From Tolypothrix brevis GSE-NOS-MK-07-07A (lineage in GTDB: Bacteria > Cyanobacteriota > Cyanobacteriia > Cyanobacteriales > Nostocaceae): 64,000 nucleotides of DNA. How positions within the stretch are numbered: the stretch's first letter is position 1; each line of letters starts with the position of its first letter. Under the pieces are notes generated by a model. That model was not told where the DNA came from. It saw only the letters and a list, made by a program, of their open reading frames with translations, and did not search any database. Positions 9,801 through 19,200 of the stretch are shown one piece after another. Made by a program: the position numbers and the translations under genes. The stretch covers positions 1-64,000 of the forward strand of contig JAHHIJ010000039.1 of NCBI GenBank assembly GCA_019358985.1, in the 5' to 3' direction.

Positions 9801-10518
9801 CCATGAAAATGTTAAGATTCGCAACTCCATCAATAATGCACTTTTGAGGATGACTGAATGGAATGCAGCGAGTGTCGAGCAAGATAAAACTAAGTCGTCT
9901 GCTAGTCAAAATTTTGCATATATATTCGATCTAATTAATGTATCTCTAGAACAAATTAAGGGAAAAAGCTCTTTAGCGCATAGACTGAAATCAGCCAAAA
10001 CTTTTGCGGGAAGTTCATATTTTACAAAATTGGTAAATCGAAATAATGCCCTAGTCTATGATATTCGGACTAATCGGAATGGCATTAGGGGATACATGAT
10101 TCTTAAGATTGATAAAAACAAACATACCGAATATTTAATCAAGATGAAAGGCACTAAGAGCTTCGATGCCACAGATTATGGGGAGATACTATATCGGGGT
10201 CTAGGTGAGCCTCCAACTTACATTATGCGCGAAATGCACGAAAAGTTTGGAATGTATGAGGACAGACAACCCGAAGATTTTGAGACAGAAGTTATTTGGG
10301 AAGATGGCGGTGAAGTTCGCCTCATTGTAGCTCTTGATAAAAAGGATAAATATTGGTTTATTGTCAAAATTGACCCTGAACTTGATGAAGAATACCAGCT
10401 AAAAGTGAAAGAAGGGAAAATGAATATAAGTGATTATGGAGAAATACTTTATAGAGGAAAAGGTGATATGCCTAGCTTCGATATGCAGGCAAAAATATTC
10501 AAAGAACTTGGCATTTAG
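6883..10518 (+). CDS. NACHT-domain STAND NTPase, probable defence protein
   Basis: 1211 aa. NACHT NTPase core with Walker A GDPGCGKTT at about residue 108 and Walker B LLLIDGLDEIP at about 214, followed by the winged-helix part ending FFHQSFQEYFAAQALL. Residues about 500-1000 are helical and repeat-like (HEAT/TPR style) without a clear signature. The last 170 residues hold two copies of a domain ending in SDYGEILYRG or TDYGEILYRG. Prokaryotic NACHT proteins commonly act in antiphage defence: the repeat region senses, the NTPase oligomerises, an N-terminal domain acts. Here the N-terminal part is separated by the TGA at 6829. The ATG at 6883 lies inside what looks like conserved linker (QQALMRYLNQEIERR), so it may not be the ancestral start. 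Confidence 0.85.
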   Translation: MRYLNQEIERRDFVRLPLLSRQDNPITLEIKTLYIDLPLLLTYSPFSEPFQVETTDVELVNWQIREGFTSALIFDRSARSKLFQTEEPSFCRISDQLKTGARLVVVGDPGCGKTTLLRFLAYSYAYSYACRQLPSRFQDKFVSTLEIPPSHKAVPDEPWLPVTLTCRDLLDADLNSSLIELIQYQLQKLHSSSSDIQLLTSLLEEQLQEGKVLLLIDGLDEIPTEEKRSRFAELIADQARIYSQTPIIITSRVVGFRNIRDDLDSFKHLNVGSLKIEDKKRFIHAFSTCVGIRFRQNPTLIENSLEPLVCHSRKVAKLCENIFLLTLISQVFLRDSYLPNRRLDIYRRTVELMIERRNGDWRLPLTLNEVCPHLEYLAYCMRLDGSQHWTEPKVLRTIQELREHEPDMTILGQRTPAQFLDLLINQSGLLNIAGLSEPDERGFDHRLIQFFHQSFQEYFAAQALLHGRGIFEKTDVLDELRQKVRGLDIVERKVETLSSGGKTEPVVAGSWQEVVRFCICDLDRKSDTEKRSDVVTSDDAMLMLLPSHGIPTREARALAVFALQTLAEEPNLRSDTVDAVIDSAIDNLSELDGINSKPNTLMDEAWYSAARSCFGQQCRDRLLQSYIQSRDVRRNKIGSIYSLMTTNDEILNAENAAQILEPLLAKLNSSCSVEERVEINLRLVEIFFRPQAIDSSVIINFLPSNILQNTINLLLKTTENAAINNDLNDAILSSAMWALAWLTTAKDKHSCRIYTFSETERKYLQRIVIDERRDAYPRMWSALILSASGSEKNVFDQVDWFYEWAEVADGTKPHKELPIPTTLYRPQDIDVLNALINSNLPMQAKRWVAIAMGRLGYFVSEIAEPLLQVLQDDLLNNIRDEALVYLVFAGGDKVASSFIEKINSLEKDEANKDSHYFRSCCVLALIAMGNVSTIKHQLNFGVEKKQSYRNAYAYALAGVASIEGFKALEAMKNHENVKIRNSINNALLRMTEWNAASVEQDKTKSSASQNFAYIFDLINVSLEQIKGKSSLAHRLKSAKTFAGSSYFTKLVNRNNALVYDIRTNRNGIRGYMILKIDKNKHTEYLIKMKGTKSFDATDYGEILYRGLGEPPTYIMREMHEKFGMYEDRQPEDFETEVIWEDGGEVRLIVALDKKDKYWFIVKIDPELDEEYQLKVKEGKMNISDYGEILYRGKGDMPSFDMQAKIFKELGI

Positions 10519-10521
10519 ACG

Positions 10522-10543
10522 ATTATGTTAATTGCAACATAAT
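10522..10543. terminator. Hairpin between convergent genes
   Basis: ATTATGTT at 10522-10529 pairs with AACATAAT at 10536-10543 around a 6-base loop. It lies between the 3' ends of the NACHT gene (+) and the 267-aa gene (-) and could end transcription both ways. Confidence 0.45.
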
Positions 10544-10574
10544 AACCCCAATATACCCATAACGTGTATTCAAT

Positions 10575-11378
10575 CTAGCTCAACATACTATGTGCTATTA
10601 TTTTACACTTATTGTCCAACTTTTCTTGATATTCAATTAACAATTTTTCTTTCATTTCGTCTCGATGTTTTTCTGGACTAACTTCCCCCCATTCTTCCCC
10701 TAACTCGTTGAAACTTTGTTTCATATTATGCAGGACTGCATGTTTCGTATTCTGATTTTGCATCGCCAAAAGAGCAAGAGCGCCAAGACCAAGACCTTTT
10801 CCAGCTATCAACGCTCTATCACCTAATACACGCCAACCATAATTGTCTTTGTCAATTTCAGCTAACTTTTCATCATACCACTTTTTAATATCTCCGCACT
10901 TAGGTAAAAATACTTTGTTGTAAACTTCTGGAAAATGATTTTTTCGTGCTGTTTCCGGATCGGCAACATAAGTCTTTAAAACATGACGAACTGCGAGTAT
11001 CTCATCTCCACGTAACTTACTAACAGTGAACAACCCAAAATGAGATAGACCAACCCAATAGGCAGGTGAATATTTTCCAATATTATTTTTTGAATTGGCA
11101 TTCAACCCCGTACAACGAAGTAACTGCTCTTCTGCATAATTTAGACGGCGTTCTTTTGCCGCTTCATTATTGGTTAAAGTTGCATCATTTAAAGCATCAA
11201 AAGCAGAACTGATGTCACGCAATAGAATTTGATCAACTTTTTCTAAAATATTCTTGATAAGAGATTGATTATCAGCAATTCGTTTTACCAATTCTTCAAC
11301 TATAGGAACTGCCACCTCTAATATTAATTTTATCGTATCTGGATCAATAGAATTTATTGTAATATTTGTATTATGCAT
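10575..11378 (-). CDS. Unknown 267-aa protein
   Basis: Not recognised. A soluble, mostly helical protein: residues 15-60 form a long amphipathic helix (VEELVKRIADNQSLIKNILEKVDQ is representative), followed by a region with paired helices (NYAEEQLLRCTGL, AYWVGLSHFGLFTVSKLRG) and a glycine/alanine stretch GKGLGLGALALLAM near residue 195 that is short for a membrane span. It converges on the NACHT gene. It is AT-rich and isolated; it might be a defence accessory, but nothing in the sequence shows this. Confidence 0.6.
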   Translation of the reverse strand: MHNTNITINSIDPDTIKLILEVAVPIVEELVKRIADNQSLIKNILEKVDQILLRDISSAFDALNDATLTNNEAAKERRLNYAEEQLLRCTGLNANSKNNIGKYSPAYWVGLSHFGLFTVSKLRGDEILAVRHVLKTYVADPETARKNHFPEVYNKVFLPKCGDIKKWYDEKLAEIDKDNYGWRVLGDRALIAGKGLGLGALALLAMQNQNTKHAVLHNMKQSFNELGEEWGEVSPEKHRDEMKEKLLIEYQEKLDNKCKIIAHSMLS

Positions 11379-11722
11379 TGTGTCTTTCTTAGAATTTTGT
11401 ATTCTTATATAAGTTCAGTTATTACTGATTACATTTAGAGACAGACCCTTGATAATTATCTTTTACTTGCTATCAACAACTAAAAGATACGTATCTATCG
11501 TTCAGTCACACTATTACAATTAGATTAAAAATCTACGCGATAAGTATGAATACTTGTCGCAAAAAATAAATATCATAGTAGGTGACTATGTAATTATACG
11601 ATATTTTTTCGAGATAAATCTGAAAGAATTATTTCAATCATTATTTTAAGCATAATTACTTATAACATATCAATAATTTCATCTCAGTTGTTTAGTAGTA
11701 TTGGGTTATAGGTAAGAGAAGT
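11379..11722. other. AT-rich intergenic region
   Basis: About 340 bases with no credible gene, very AT-rich. It should hold the promoter of the 267-aa gene (-). No repeat or known motif was seen apart from the terminator at its right edge. Confidence 0.5.
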
Positions 11723-11755
11723 AAAAAGCTAAACCTTATATAAGGTAAGCTTTTT
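11723..11755 (-). terminator. Intrinsic terminator of the helicase gene
   Basis: AAAAAGCT, then ACCTTATATAAGGT, then AGCTTTTT form a nearly continuous stem. On the minus strand it ends in TTTTT, right for a factor-independent terminator 48 bases after the helicase stop. Confidence 0.7.
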
Positions 11756-11802
11756 CAGCCTCTATTTCCGTTTGATAGGGTCGAGATTCCTATACACCAT
11801 TG

Positions 11803-13236
11803 TCACCGGATAACTAATATCCGTTGTCTAGCCCGTGAGCTAGAAACATAGTACAAACGATTAAACTCTCTAATCTTTGCCAGGACTGCCTTACTGTCAT
11901 CTCCTCGTTCTGGATAAAGTCGCTTACTCAAATCTTGACCATCAATACCCGCTTCTAAGAAAGTGCTACCTTGGCTATTGTGAACAGTTAATGCAAAGCA
12001 GTTTCTGATGTTGGCAAACTGCTCTAAATGTTTGTAGTACTGCTTCCACAGAAAGGGATTACGCTTGGCACTTTTGAGTAAGCGTTTGGTTTCTTGGTCA
12101 AATTGTTTTTGCTCATCTTCCTGCAAAACATAGAACTGACGCACAATCCCCTCATCTGTCTCTACCTTCAACCTCCAAGTATCATAGTTGTTGTAACGAT
12201 CGCCAAAGACATCTAAAACAGTAAACTCTGTAGATGTAGCAAGAATCGTAGTTTTACCATCAGGAGCCATCACAGGATCTCTGGTGATTAATCTCTCTCC
12301 AGGAATAAACCGATTGATATTTTCACCATATAAATGTGTGCGAATCTGCTGATTGTAAAAGTCAACTTGAGTATTAGTCCAGGACAAAATTCGGAAACAA
12401 TCTGGGTTTTGAGCAAATTCTCTCTTCATCTTTTTGCAGGCATAATGCAGCAAAGTTTGACGTTTAACCATTAGTGCCCCATTACTTTTATCAGGCAGAT
12501 ATTTGGCATAAGGCTCAAAAGGAAACTTGCTCTTGGTAACTGCATAGCGAGAAGCAGTGACAAACTCTAACAAAGGACTACCAGTTCCTTGACGCACAAC
12601 TTGAGTCAATACTGCTTTATCTGGCACTTGAAAACTAGGAGATTTTCCTTCATTAACTGGATTTAACTGTGCTGGGTCGCCCATGAGAATAATTTTGATT
12701 TTTGTCCAGGTGGATGATTGGTTAGCAACATCCTCAATCCAGCGCCAGAGTTGTTTGCCAATCATGGAACATTCATCAATAAAGACAACATCAAATAGAT
12801 TGATGTAAGAAGGCCCAGTTTGGTCAAGTACTTTCTCTTTACCTCTAGTTACCATACCCAGTCCTAACAACTGGTGAATGGTGAAGAATTCTACCCCGGT
12901 TACACCATTTTCTGCCGCCATGCGTTGCAGCACACCTACAGCTTTATTAGTGGGTGCAGTCAGTACAACTCGCTTACCCGCAGCAACAAGAACTTTAACT
13001 AGTTGGAAAACAATAGTTGACTTGCCGGTTCCCGCATAGCCAACCAGCAGAAATAAAGCAGCCATCACGGTTGGCTGTATAAATGTCCACATTGCATCTA
13101 AAGCTTTTTGCTGCTGCTGGGTGAGTTGAAATGGAAAAGAACCTGTTGCAGCGAAAGTAGGAAGTGTTTGGATCATCATTGCTTCGCTAATTCCATTAAT
13201 TGATCCACTCAATGCAGCGATAGCTGTTGGATTCAT
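11803..13236 (-). CDS. RecD/Dda-like superfamily 1 DNA helicase
   Basis: 477 aa. Superfamily 1B 5'-3' DNA helicase: Walker A GYAGTGKST at about residue 65, motif II DVVFIDECSM at about 148, a motif III region IILMGDPAQLNPV, and the C-terminal UvrD_C_2-type LTVHNSQGSTF and YVSSSRARQRILV. It lacks the long N-terminal part of RecD2 and is closest in layout to Dda-type helicases of phages and plasmids, which unwind DNA during replication or repair. It is a single gene followed by a strong terminator, with no recB/recC neighbours, so a plasmid or phage-derived role is more likely than RecBCD. Confidence 0.85.
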   Translation of the reverse strand: MNPTAIAALSGSINGISEAMMIQTLPTFAATGSFPFQLTQQQQKALDAMWTFIQPTVMAALFLLVGYAGTGKSTIVFQLVKVLVAAGKRVVLTAPTNKAVGVLQRMAAENGVTGVEFFTIHQLLGLGMVTRGKEKVLDQTGPSYINLFDVVFIDECSMIGKQLWRWIEDVANQSSTWTKIKIILMGDPAQLNPVNEGKSPSFQVPDKAVLTQVVRQGTGSPLLEFVTASRYAVTKSKFPFEPYAKYLPDKSNGALMVKRQTLLHYACKKMKREFAQNPDCFRILSWTNTQVDFYNQQIRTHLYGENINRFIPGERLITRDPVMAPDGKTTILATSTEFTVLDVFGDRYNNYDTWRLKVETDEGIVRQFYVLQEDEQKQFDQETKRLLKSAKRNPFLWKQYYKHLEQFANIRNCFALTVHNSQGSTFLEAGIDGQDLSKRLYPERGDDSKAVLAKIREFNRLYYVSSSRARQRILVIR

Positions 13237-13396
13237 TAAAAATGAATTGTTCGCCGAAAATGCTTATTAATTAAGTCCGCAACAAGTAGGCGACAAATCG
13301 AAGTTACTAACCTGATTAATAGTAATGTAAGTGACCAACCTTCACCGATTTGGTTTCAGCCTCCGCCGTCAGAACGCCCGATGAAGCACCCTACAC

Positions 13397-13434
13397 ACCT
13401 TTTTGACACTAGCATCACGACCTTTTTGACACTA
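13397..13434. repeat. Two direct copies of ACCTTTTTGACACTA
   Basis: The 15-base sequence ACCTTTTTGACACTA occurs at 13397-13411 and again at 13420-13434, a centre-to-centre distance of 23 bases, about two helical turns. Such spacing suits a dimer-binding operator or a short iteron pair, but two copies are few for an origin. Confidence 0.6.
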
Positions 13435-13869
13435 AACAAGATTGCAAAAGTCACTGTTAAGGTACGATGAATACTGGTAACAGGCGATCGTTACCACTTC
13501 ATCATAAAATTAGCTTATGAAATACGAACCCACGATTTTCGATTGTTTAAAGAAAGTAAAGTGGCGATCGCCTGGAATAAACCATCAGTTTCACCATCCC
13601 TGACTTTTGCAATCTTGTCTACTAGCATCAGGTGCGTAAACCTGATTCTTTATTGCGATGCAGCGCGATCACACAATGGGGTGCGGAATGTGAGTTTTAA
13701 TTGCGACTTGTTCACCAAATGTATATTTGGCTGCTTTAGCAAACGGGTGAGTGAATATGACAATTATGGTGTTCATTGTAGATTCCATTGCTTTCACCCG
13801 CATTTTTGGCGTAAGCCATCAATAATTTATTATGCTTGCAGAGAATTATGTTAGTTTGATGTTTATCGA

Positions 13870-13895
13870 CGCTTCAGGAAACTTTTCCTGAAGCG
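13870..13895. terminator. Perfect 12-bp hairpin after the caspase gene
   Basis: CGCTTCAGGAAA (13870-13881) pairs with TTTCCTGAAGCG (13884-13895). It lies about 93 bases beyond the stop of the caspase gene (-), the end of the three-gene unit starting at 20592. It has no T-run, so it may instead be a repeat or an RNA-stabilising end. Confidence 0.5.
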
Positions 13896-13987
13896 ATGCT
13901 CATGTAGAAAATTTGCGATCGCCCCGATTAAATTACTTCTACTTGCGGAATAGGGCAACAAAAATTATAATATAAAATACTACTTAT

Positions 13988-16204
13988 TCATCCTACCTCA
14001 AAACTCATTGATAAGGTAGCAATATTATCAGCTTTTATTTCTCTCGGTTGACTGCTACCGCTACGGCTGCCACTCAAATCATCTAGCAAATCATCAATCA
14101 CTGCAACAGGTTCTCCTCGGCTAATATCTATTGGCTTATTGGCTTCTCCTCTTCCTCCTCCTCTGGTTTCACGTACCAGTTGCTGTAACATCTTGGCAGC
14201 ATTTTTTAATTCCGACCGACTTGTAACTATCAATGCTTCGGCTGATCCTTTTTCTACAGCTTTGAGTTCTATTTGGTCTGGTTTACCTATTACTAAAGGA
14301 GGTTCATTTGGCTTGAGTTGTAGTGTCCTGTTCTTAATTATATTTTGATAGGGGAATACTACATAAGGTTTACCAGTTACATCAATTAATATAACCATGA
14401 CATAGAGATTTTCAGTCGTATTGTTTTTGATTTCAAACTGGAAGAGTTTATTCAGGGGTAAAACACGAGAATAAGTTTTTTTCGCTTGAATTTGATTACT
14501 TTTTGCTGTTTGAGTTTGAGCAATAATTGTATTGGGTTGTTCTAATAAACTGATAGATGCTTCTACATCCAATGTTGAAGAGTTAGCATTCAATGTTTGC
14601 TTGAGGAGACGCATTGCGAGGAAAGATGTGAGCTTGGGTTTTAAACGAGAGACTGCATCTGTGATAGATTCTCCTTGTTTTCCAAAAGAACCTGGGATAA
14701 ATTCTAATGCTTCGCTAAATAAACCTATAGTGTCAATATCTGGTAAATCTTCTCTATTTGTCTGCTTTTTCCTATTTTCTTTAGTCATCCGACCGAGAAT
14801 ATATTCTAATTTCCTTGGATATCGTGTGTTTGCTTGTGCGGTTATTGCTTCCATACGATTAATTTGAGAAAGCATTTTAATTGCATCACTTATATCTTTG
14901 GTTAAGGATGGGTCTAAACCAATATTGAGTTTTAAATTAGCTGGTATAACGCGACTAATTTCTTGAACTAACATTCCTGGCTGAATATTTAAATTAGCTG
15001 ATTTTGATACTAACTTTGCTTTTGCGTCCAGAAATTCGCGAGGAGATGTTAATATGATTTCTCCTAAGACTTTTCCACTATTATTTGAAAGAGCAAACTT
15101 CGCATCTTTTTGCATATTTGGTAAGCTTTGATATTCTACTCCTCCTAACCATAAATTTATTTCTTCCCCTTTAATGCTAGAAATTACACCCTCGGAGGGA
15201 GGAATTGATTTTGTATCAATAAAAAATATCGGCTGAGTGTCATCACCATCGACCACTGGATTTTGTTTACTAGCGAAAGATTGTATTGGACTTTTAATTT
15301 CAGTGATAATTTTACCAAGTGTATTTGTTTCTTGCCATAGATACTGTGTTAAAAAATAAGTAAAAGCGCCAGCAGAAAAGTCACGTATTGGTCCATCCCA
15401 TGATTGTATATCCTTTTCTGATGACGCAATTACAACTCCGTTTCCTACACTAGAACAACGTAAGTCTTTGAACGCATCTTCACCTTTAAACTTCAAATCA
15501 TCTATCCAGCGTTTCTGATATGCAATTTCATCAGGATGAGGATCATAACCATCTCCAGAAGCCCAACGCCCAACAAAGTTACCACGAGTTCCACCACCAG
15601 AAAAGCAGCTATCTAAAAGCATTGTTACATTAGTTACACCTTTTTTTTGTAAGGCTAATCTCAGCAGAAACAAAGTACGCCCCATAATGTCTGGTGCAAA
15701 ATTATTTTGGCTTTCGTCAATAACTGCTAAAGTACTATTAAATTCCAGAAATTTTTTATCATCACAATTCTTAATAGGTCTAGGGTCTCGCAAGTGAGAA
15801 CCGTGACCGGAGAAATGAAATACTACTATATCTCCTGGTCTTGCTTGTTTAATCAAATGTTCTTCAAATTTTTCTAAAATGTTTTTACGAGTTGGTTTAA
15901 ATTCATATGGGGTGTCCTTTTTAGTAGTTAATGTCACAATATCATCAGGACAAAATCCAAAACGGTGAACTAGAAGTTCCTTCTGTAAACGAACATCGTT
16001 TACACATCCTTCTAATTGCTGCTTTTCAAAACGTTTAATTTTCGGATATTCTGTAATTCCTACTAATAGTGCTAGTTTACGTGGTGTATTTTCTGCTAAA
16101 ACTTTAGCGTAGCGGTTTCCTTGATTAATAATATCAAGATGGCTCATTCCTAATGCTGCTAGGGTTGAGCCTGTTAATTGTAAAAAGTTACGACGTTTCA
16201 TCAT
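13988..16204 (-). CDS. Caspase-family protease (metacaspase-like) with C-terminal DUF4384-like region
   Basis: 738 aa. The N-terminus MMKRRNFLQLTGSTLAALGMS resembles a twin-arginine signal, so the protein is probably exported folded. The peptidase C14 caspase domain follows: catalytic His in FHFSGHGSH at about residue 132 and Cys in LLDSCFSGGG at about 199, both intact. These enzymes cut after Arg/Lys. The C-terminal third (ENLYVMVILIDVTGKPYVVFPY) looks like DUF4384, a beta domain common behind bacterial caspases. It is the last gene of a unit with a TPR protein and a TPR-CHAT protein (gaps 74 and 50 bases), probably driven from the element at 20621-20647. Its substrates are unknown; the CHAT neighbours are candidates as partners or targets. 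Confidence 0.85.
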   Translation of the reverse strand: MMKRRNFLQLTGSTLAALGMSHLDIINQGNRYAKVLAENTPRKLALLVGITEYPKIKRFEKQQLEGCVNDVRLQKELLVHRFGFCPDDIVTLTTKKDTPYEFKPTRKNILEKFEEHLIKQARPGDIVVFHFSGHGSHLRDPRPIKNCDDKKFLEFNSTLAVIDESQNNFAPDIMGRTLFLLRLALQKKGVTNVTMLLDSCFSGGGTRGNFVGRWASGDGYDPHPDEIAYQKRWIDDLKFKGEDAFKDLRCSSVGNGVVIASSEKDIQSWDGPIRDFSAGAFTYFLTQYLWQETNTLGKIITEIKSPIQSFASKQNPVVDGDDTQPIFFIDTKSIPPSEGVISSIKGEEINLWLGGVEYQSLPNMQKDAKFALSNNSGKVLGEIILTSPREFLDAKAKLVSKSANLNIQPGMLVQEISRVIPANLKLNIGLDPSLTKDISDAIKMLSQINRMEAITAQANTRYPRKLEYILGRMTKENRKKQTNREDLPDIDTIGLFSEALEFIPGSFGKQGESITDAVSRLKPKLTSFLAMRLLKQTLNANSSTLDVEASISLLEQPNTIIAQTQTAKSNQIQAKKTYSRVLPLNKLFQFEIKNNTTENLYVMVILIDVTGKPYVVFPYQNIIKNRTLQLKPNEPPLVIGKPDQIELKAVEKGSAEALIVTSRSELKNAAKMLQQLVRETRGGGRGEANKPIDISRGEPVAVIDDLLDDLSGSRSGSSQPREIKADNIATLSMSFEVG

Positions 16205-16253
16205 GACAGTTTTATATTGTTGATTGTTGGTTTGAGATTTGGGATGGTAAAAA

Positions 16254-19200
16254 CTAATTTGTCACCTGATTGGATTCCCCAATTAAGGTAAATGCTGCCC
16301 AATATGACGGTGGTTTATCTTTAAATTTGAGCATTGCTTGGCGTAATGCTTGGGCTTTATCCAGTGGCTTTTGCTTGTTGAGGAGATTTTTATAAAATTC
16401 GGTCATTAATTCGGCTGTGGGTGCGTCGGGGACAGCCCAAAGTGAGACAATTACGCTGGGGGTTCCGGCACTAATTAAGGAACGCGATAAGCCGATTACA
16501 CCGTCGCCAGTAATACGTCCTCTGCCTGTGTTGCAAGCACTAAGAACTACTAAGTCTGCATTGAGTTTCAAGTTGAGAATTTCTTCGGCTGTCAGTAAAC
16601 CGTTGTCTTTGCCTGATGGTGCAAGGGCGATCGCGCTTTGCAAACCTTGGATGTTATCAAATAAGCCGTGGGTGGCAAGATGTATAATTTTAGCTTGGGG
16701 TAATAGTTCTAAAACTGCGGCTTTAGTGGCTTGCTTATCGGTAAGGAGTTTGGTTTTGAGTTTATTTTCCTTGAAAAGAGGTGTAATGGCTTTCGCTTCT
16801 TTTTCTGCTCCCGGTAACTTGGATAAGGGTTGTGCTTCCTCTCCAATTTTTGGCGCTATACTCGGCATGTCGGGATTGCCGACGACTAAGGCATTTTGCA
16901 CAGATGCAAGTTCTTTTGCTCGTTCGTGGGTTAATCCTAGAACCTGAATTGAGGGTGCTGTTAATATTGTGTGTTTTTCAATTAAGTATTTGCCTTGTCG
17001 GTCTTTGAGTGCGGGAAAGGGAACTAAAAATAGTTCGTTTTGGGGGATAAAAATTACACGCTCATTTGGGTCAGTGGGGAGAAGATCGGCGATGGGGTCT
17101 ATTAATATTTCATGGAGTTTTTGTAAGTCTTTGCTGGGGTCATCGTCGGGGGATGGGAAAACTTTGATGGCAAATTGGTCGCGTTTGGCTGCGGTATTTG
17201 GGGGGGTGGAATTTGTTCTTTTGAAAATGCTGCGATCGCGCACTCCTATAGAGTCACGGATATTGTCAATAAGTTCTTCCAGAGTGGTGTTTTCTTTTTC
17301 TAAAAAAGATTTGAGCTTAACTGGGCGGAATGTGACTTCACCTGTAGGTTTAATTACCCAGATGTATATTTGTGAATTTTGCCACTTTTTGTTACCTCTT
17401 GTGTCAAATTTTTCATCAATAAATGAATATAAAATGAGGTTTGCCCGTTGTTGGTCAGCAATTTTTTTAAGTTGATTGATTGTAGGCGATAAACTCTCAT
17501 AATCAGTTTTGTTATTTGTTTGAGAATTTAATAATTCGATAAATGCACGGGCGCGACCACCTTCAGCAACTTCTAATGCATTGCTAATTTTCTCTTGATT
17601 AATTAATACTCTTTGTAGTAAACGATAGCTAACAGTTTGTCTTTCAAAAATTGAAATATTCTCATCATCTTTCAACTTATCTCTTAAAGCATTCCAAGCT
17701 TTAATTGATTTATATAAACTTTCTTCAGCTTCAGGATAATTACTCAAATTCATGTAAGCTTCTCCAATATTGATAAAGCTAATAGCTTCTGATTCTTTAT
17801 CCTGATTTTCGATTGCTAGTTTATTAGCCTCCTTATATTTCTCTAAAGCTTTTTCATTATTACCTTGATCGCTATATACTAATCCTAGATTATTAATAGT
17901 TTTTGCTATCCCATTTTTATCATTAAATTTTCTACGAATAGTTAATGCTTGTTCATAGTATTCTATCGATTTTTCATATTTACCAAGATTCCAATAAGCA
18001 GAGCCAATATTATTTAAGGTTCTACCTCTTAGTCCAGGCATATCGGAACCTGAATTATTCAATATTTTTAACGCCATCTCATATAAATCTAATGCGTTCT
18101 CAGATGCATTTGCAGCTTCTGAAATTCTTCCAAGAAAATTTAAATTACTAACTCTTCCAACAATATCATCTTCTTTAGTATAAATATCTAGTGCTTTTTT
18201 ATGTAGATCAAATGATTTATCGTACTGTGCTAATTTTCCATAAATCTCTCCTAAAGTTTCAAAAATAGGTGCTTTTAAGCTGTCTCTATTTTCTTTAGAA
18301 ATGATGTCTAATGACTTTTCAGCCTCTTTCAATGCCTCGGCATATCTTCCCAATTCAACATAAACTGATGCAACAGATGCTAATCTTTTTGCTTGTTTTT
18401 CAATATCCCTTTGTTCTTCAGCAATATCTATAGCTTGTTGATAAAGGCTTAATGACTCCTCATATTGCTTTTTATTAGCATATACTGATGCCATACTAGC
18501 AATAATAATGCCTTTAAGAAGTTTTTTATCCTCACCTTCTAATTGTTCAATACTTAATAAAGTTTGTTGATAATAATATAGTGCATTATCATCTTCTCCG
18601 AGAGCAGAATAAGTATCTCCAATATAACGGAGAACTCCTGTTTGTATAATATTTTTTATCGGATATTTTTTTAGCATTCCTAAAGCAGGTAATAAATAAT
18701 CCAATGCTTCTTGATACTTATTTTTTTGATAAGAGAAAAATCCTACTTTAAACCAAATTGTTAATTCTGTTTTTACCTCTTCGTTGTTCTTGGGATATGT
18801 ATTTATTTTTTCTATTTCCTGAAATGTGACTAAATATTGTTTATAGTAATTAATAGCTAAATCTTCTTGTTTTAATAGATCGTAAGCGTATCCAATCATG
18901 AGGAAACTAATTTTCCTCATCACGAGGACAGAATTTTGTTCTACTAAATCTCTATATCCTTCTTTTTTTGTAATAGCTAACACATTCTTAAAGCTCTCTA
19001 TTGCTTCTTTAAATTTACCCTCATCAAAGTTTTTCATTCCCAACTGAAAGGATTCAAGTGACTCAAGCTTTTTTTGTATTTCTTGTTGTATATTTTCACT
19101 ATTTACTGGTGTTTGGGCTAATACACTATTTAGCCTATTATTTAGAAATGACAACTGCCAAGAATTATTTTGATTGAGAAAATATAGCCAAAAAGGCTGC

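Larger units (their letters stand above)
13237..13987. other. Long intergenic region with direct repeats
   Basis: 750 bases without a convincing gene. A 103-aa plus-strand frame at 13543-13854 has no RBS, poor composition and no family likeness. The region has several HIP1-like GCGATCGC sites, two copies of a 15-base repeat (13397-13411 and 13420-13434) and a strong hairpin at 13870-13895. It could be a remnant of decayed genes or a regulatory/origin-like stretch. Confidence 0.45.

Noticed and set aside
13543-13854. 103-aa plus-strand frame in the gap before the caspase gene
   Set aside because: No ribosome site, no family likeness, composition unlike neighbouring genes; treated as chance.
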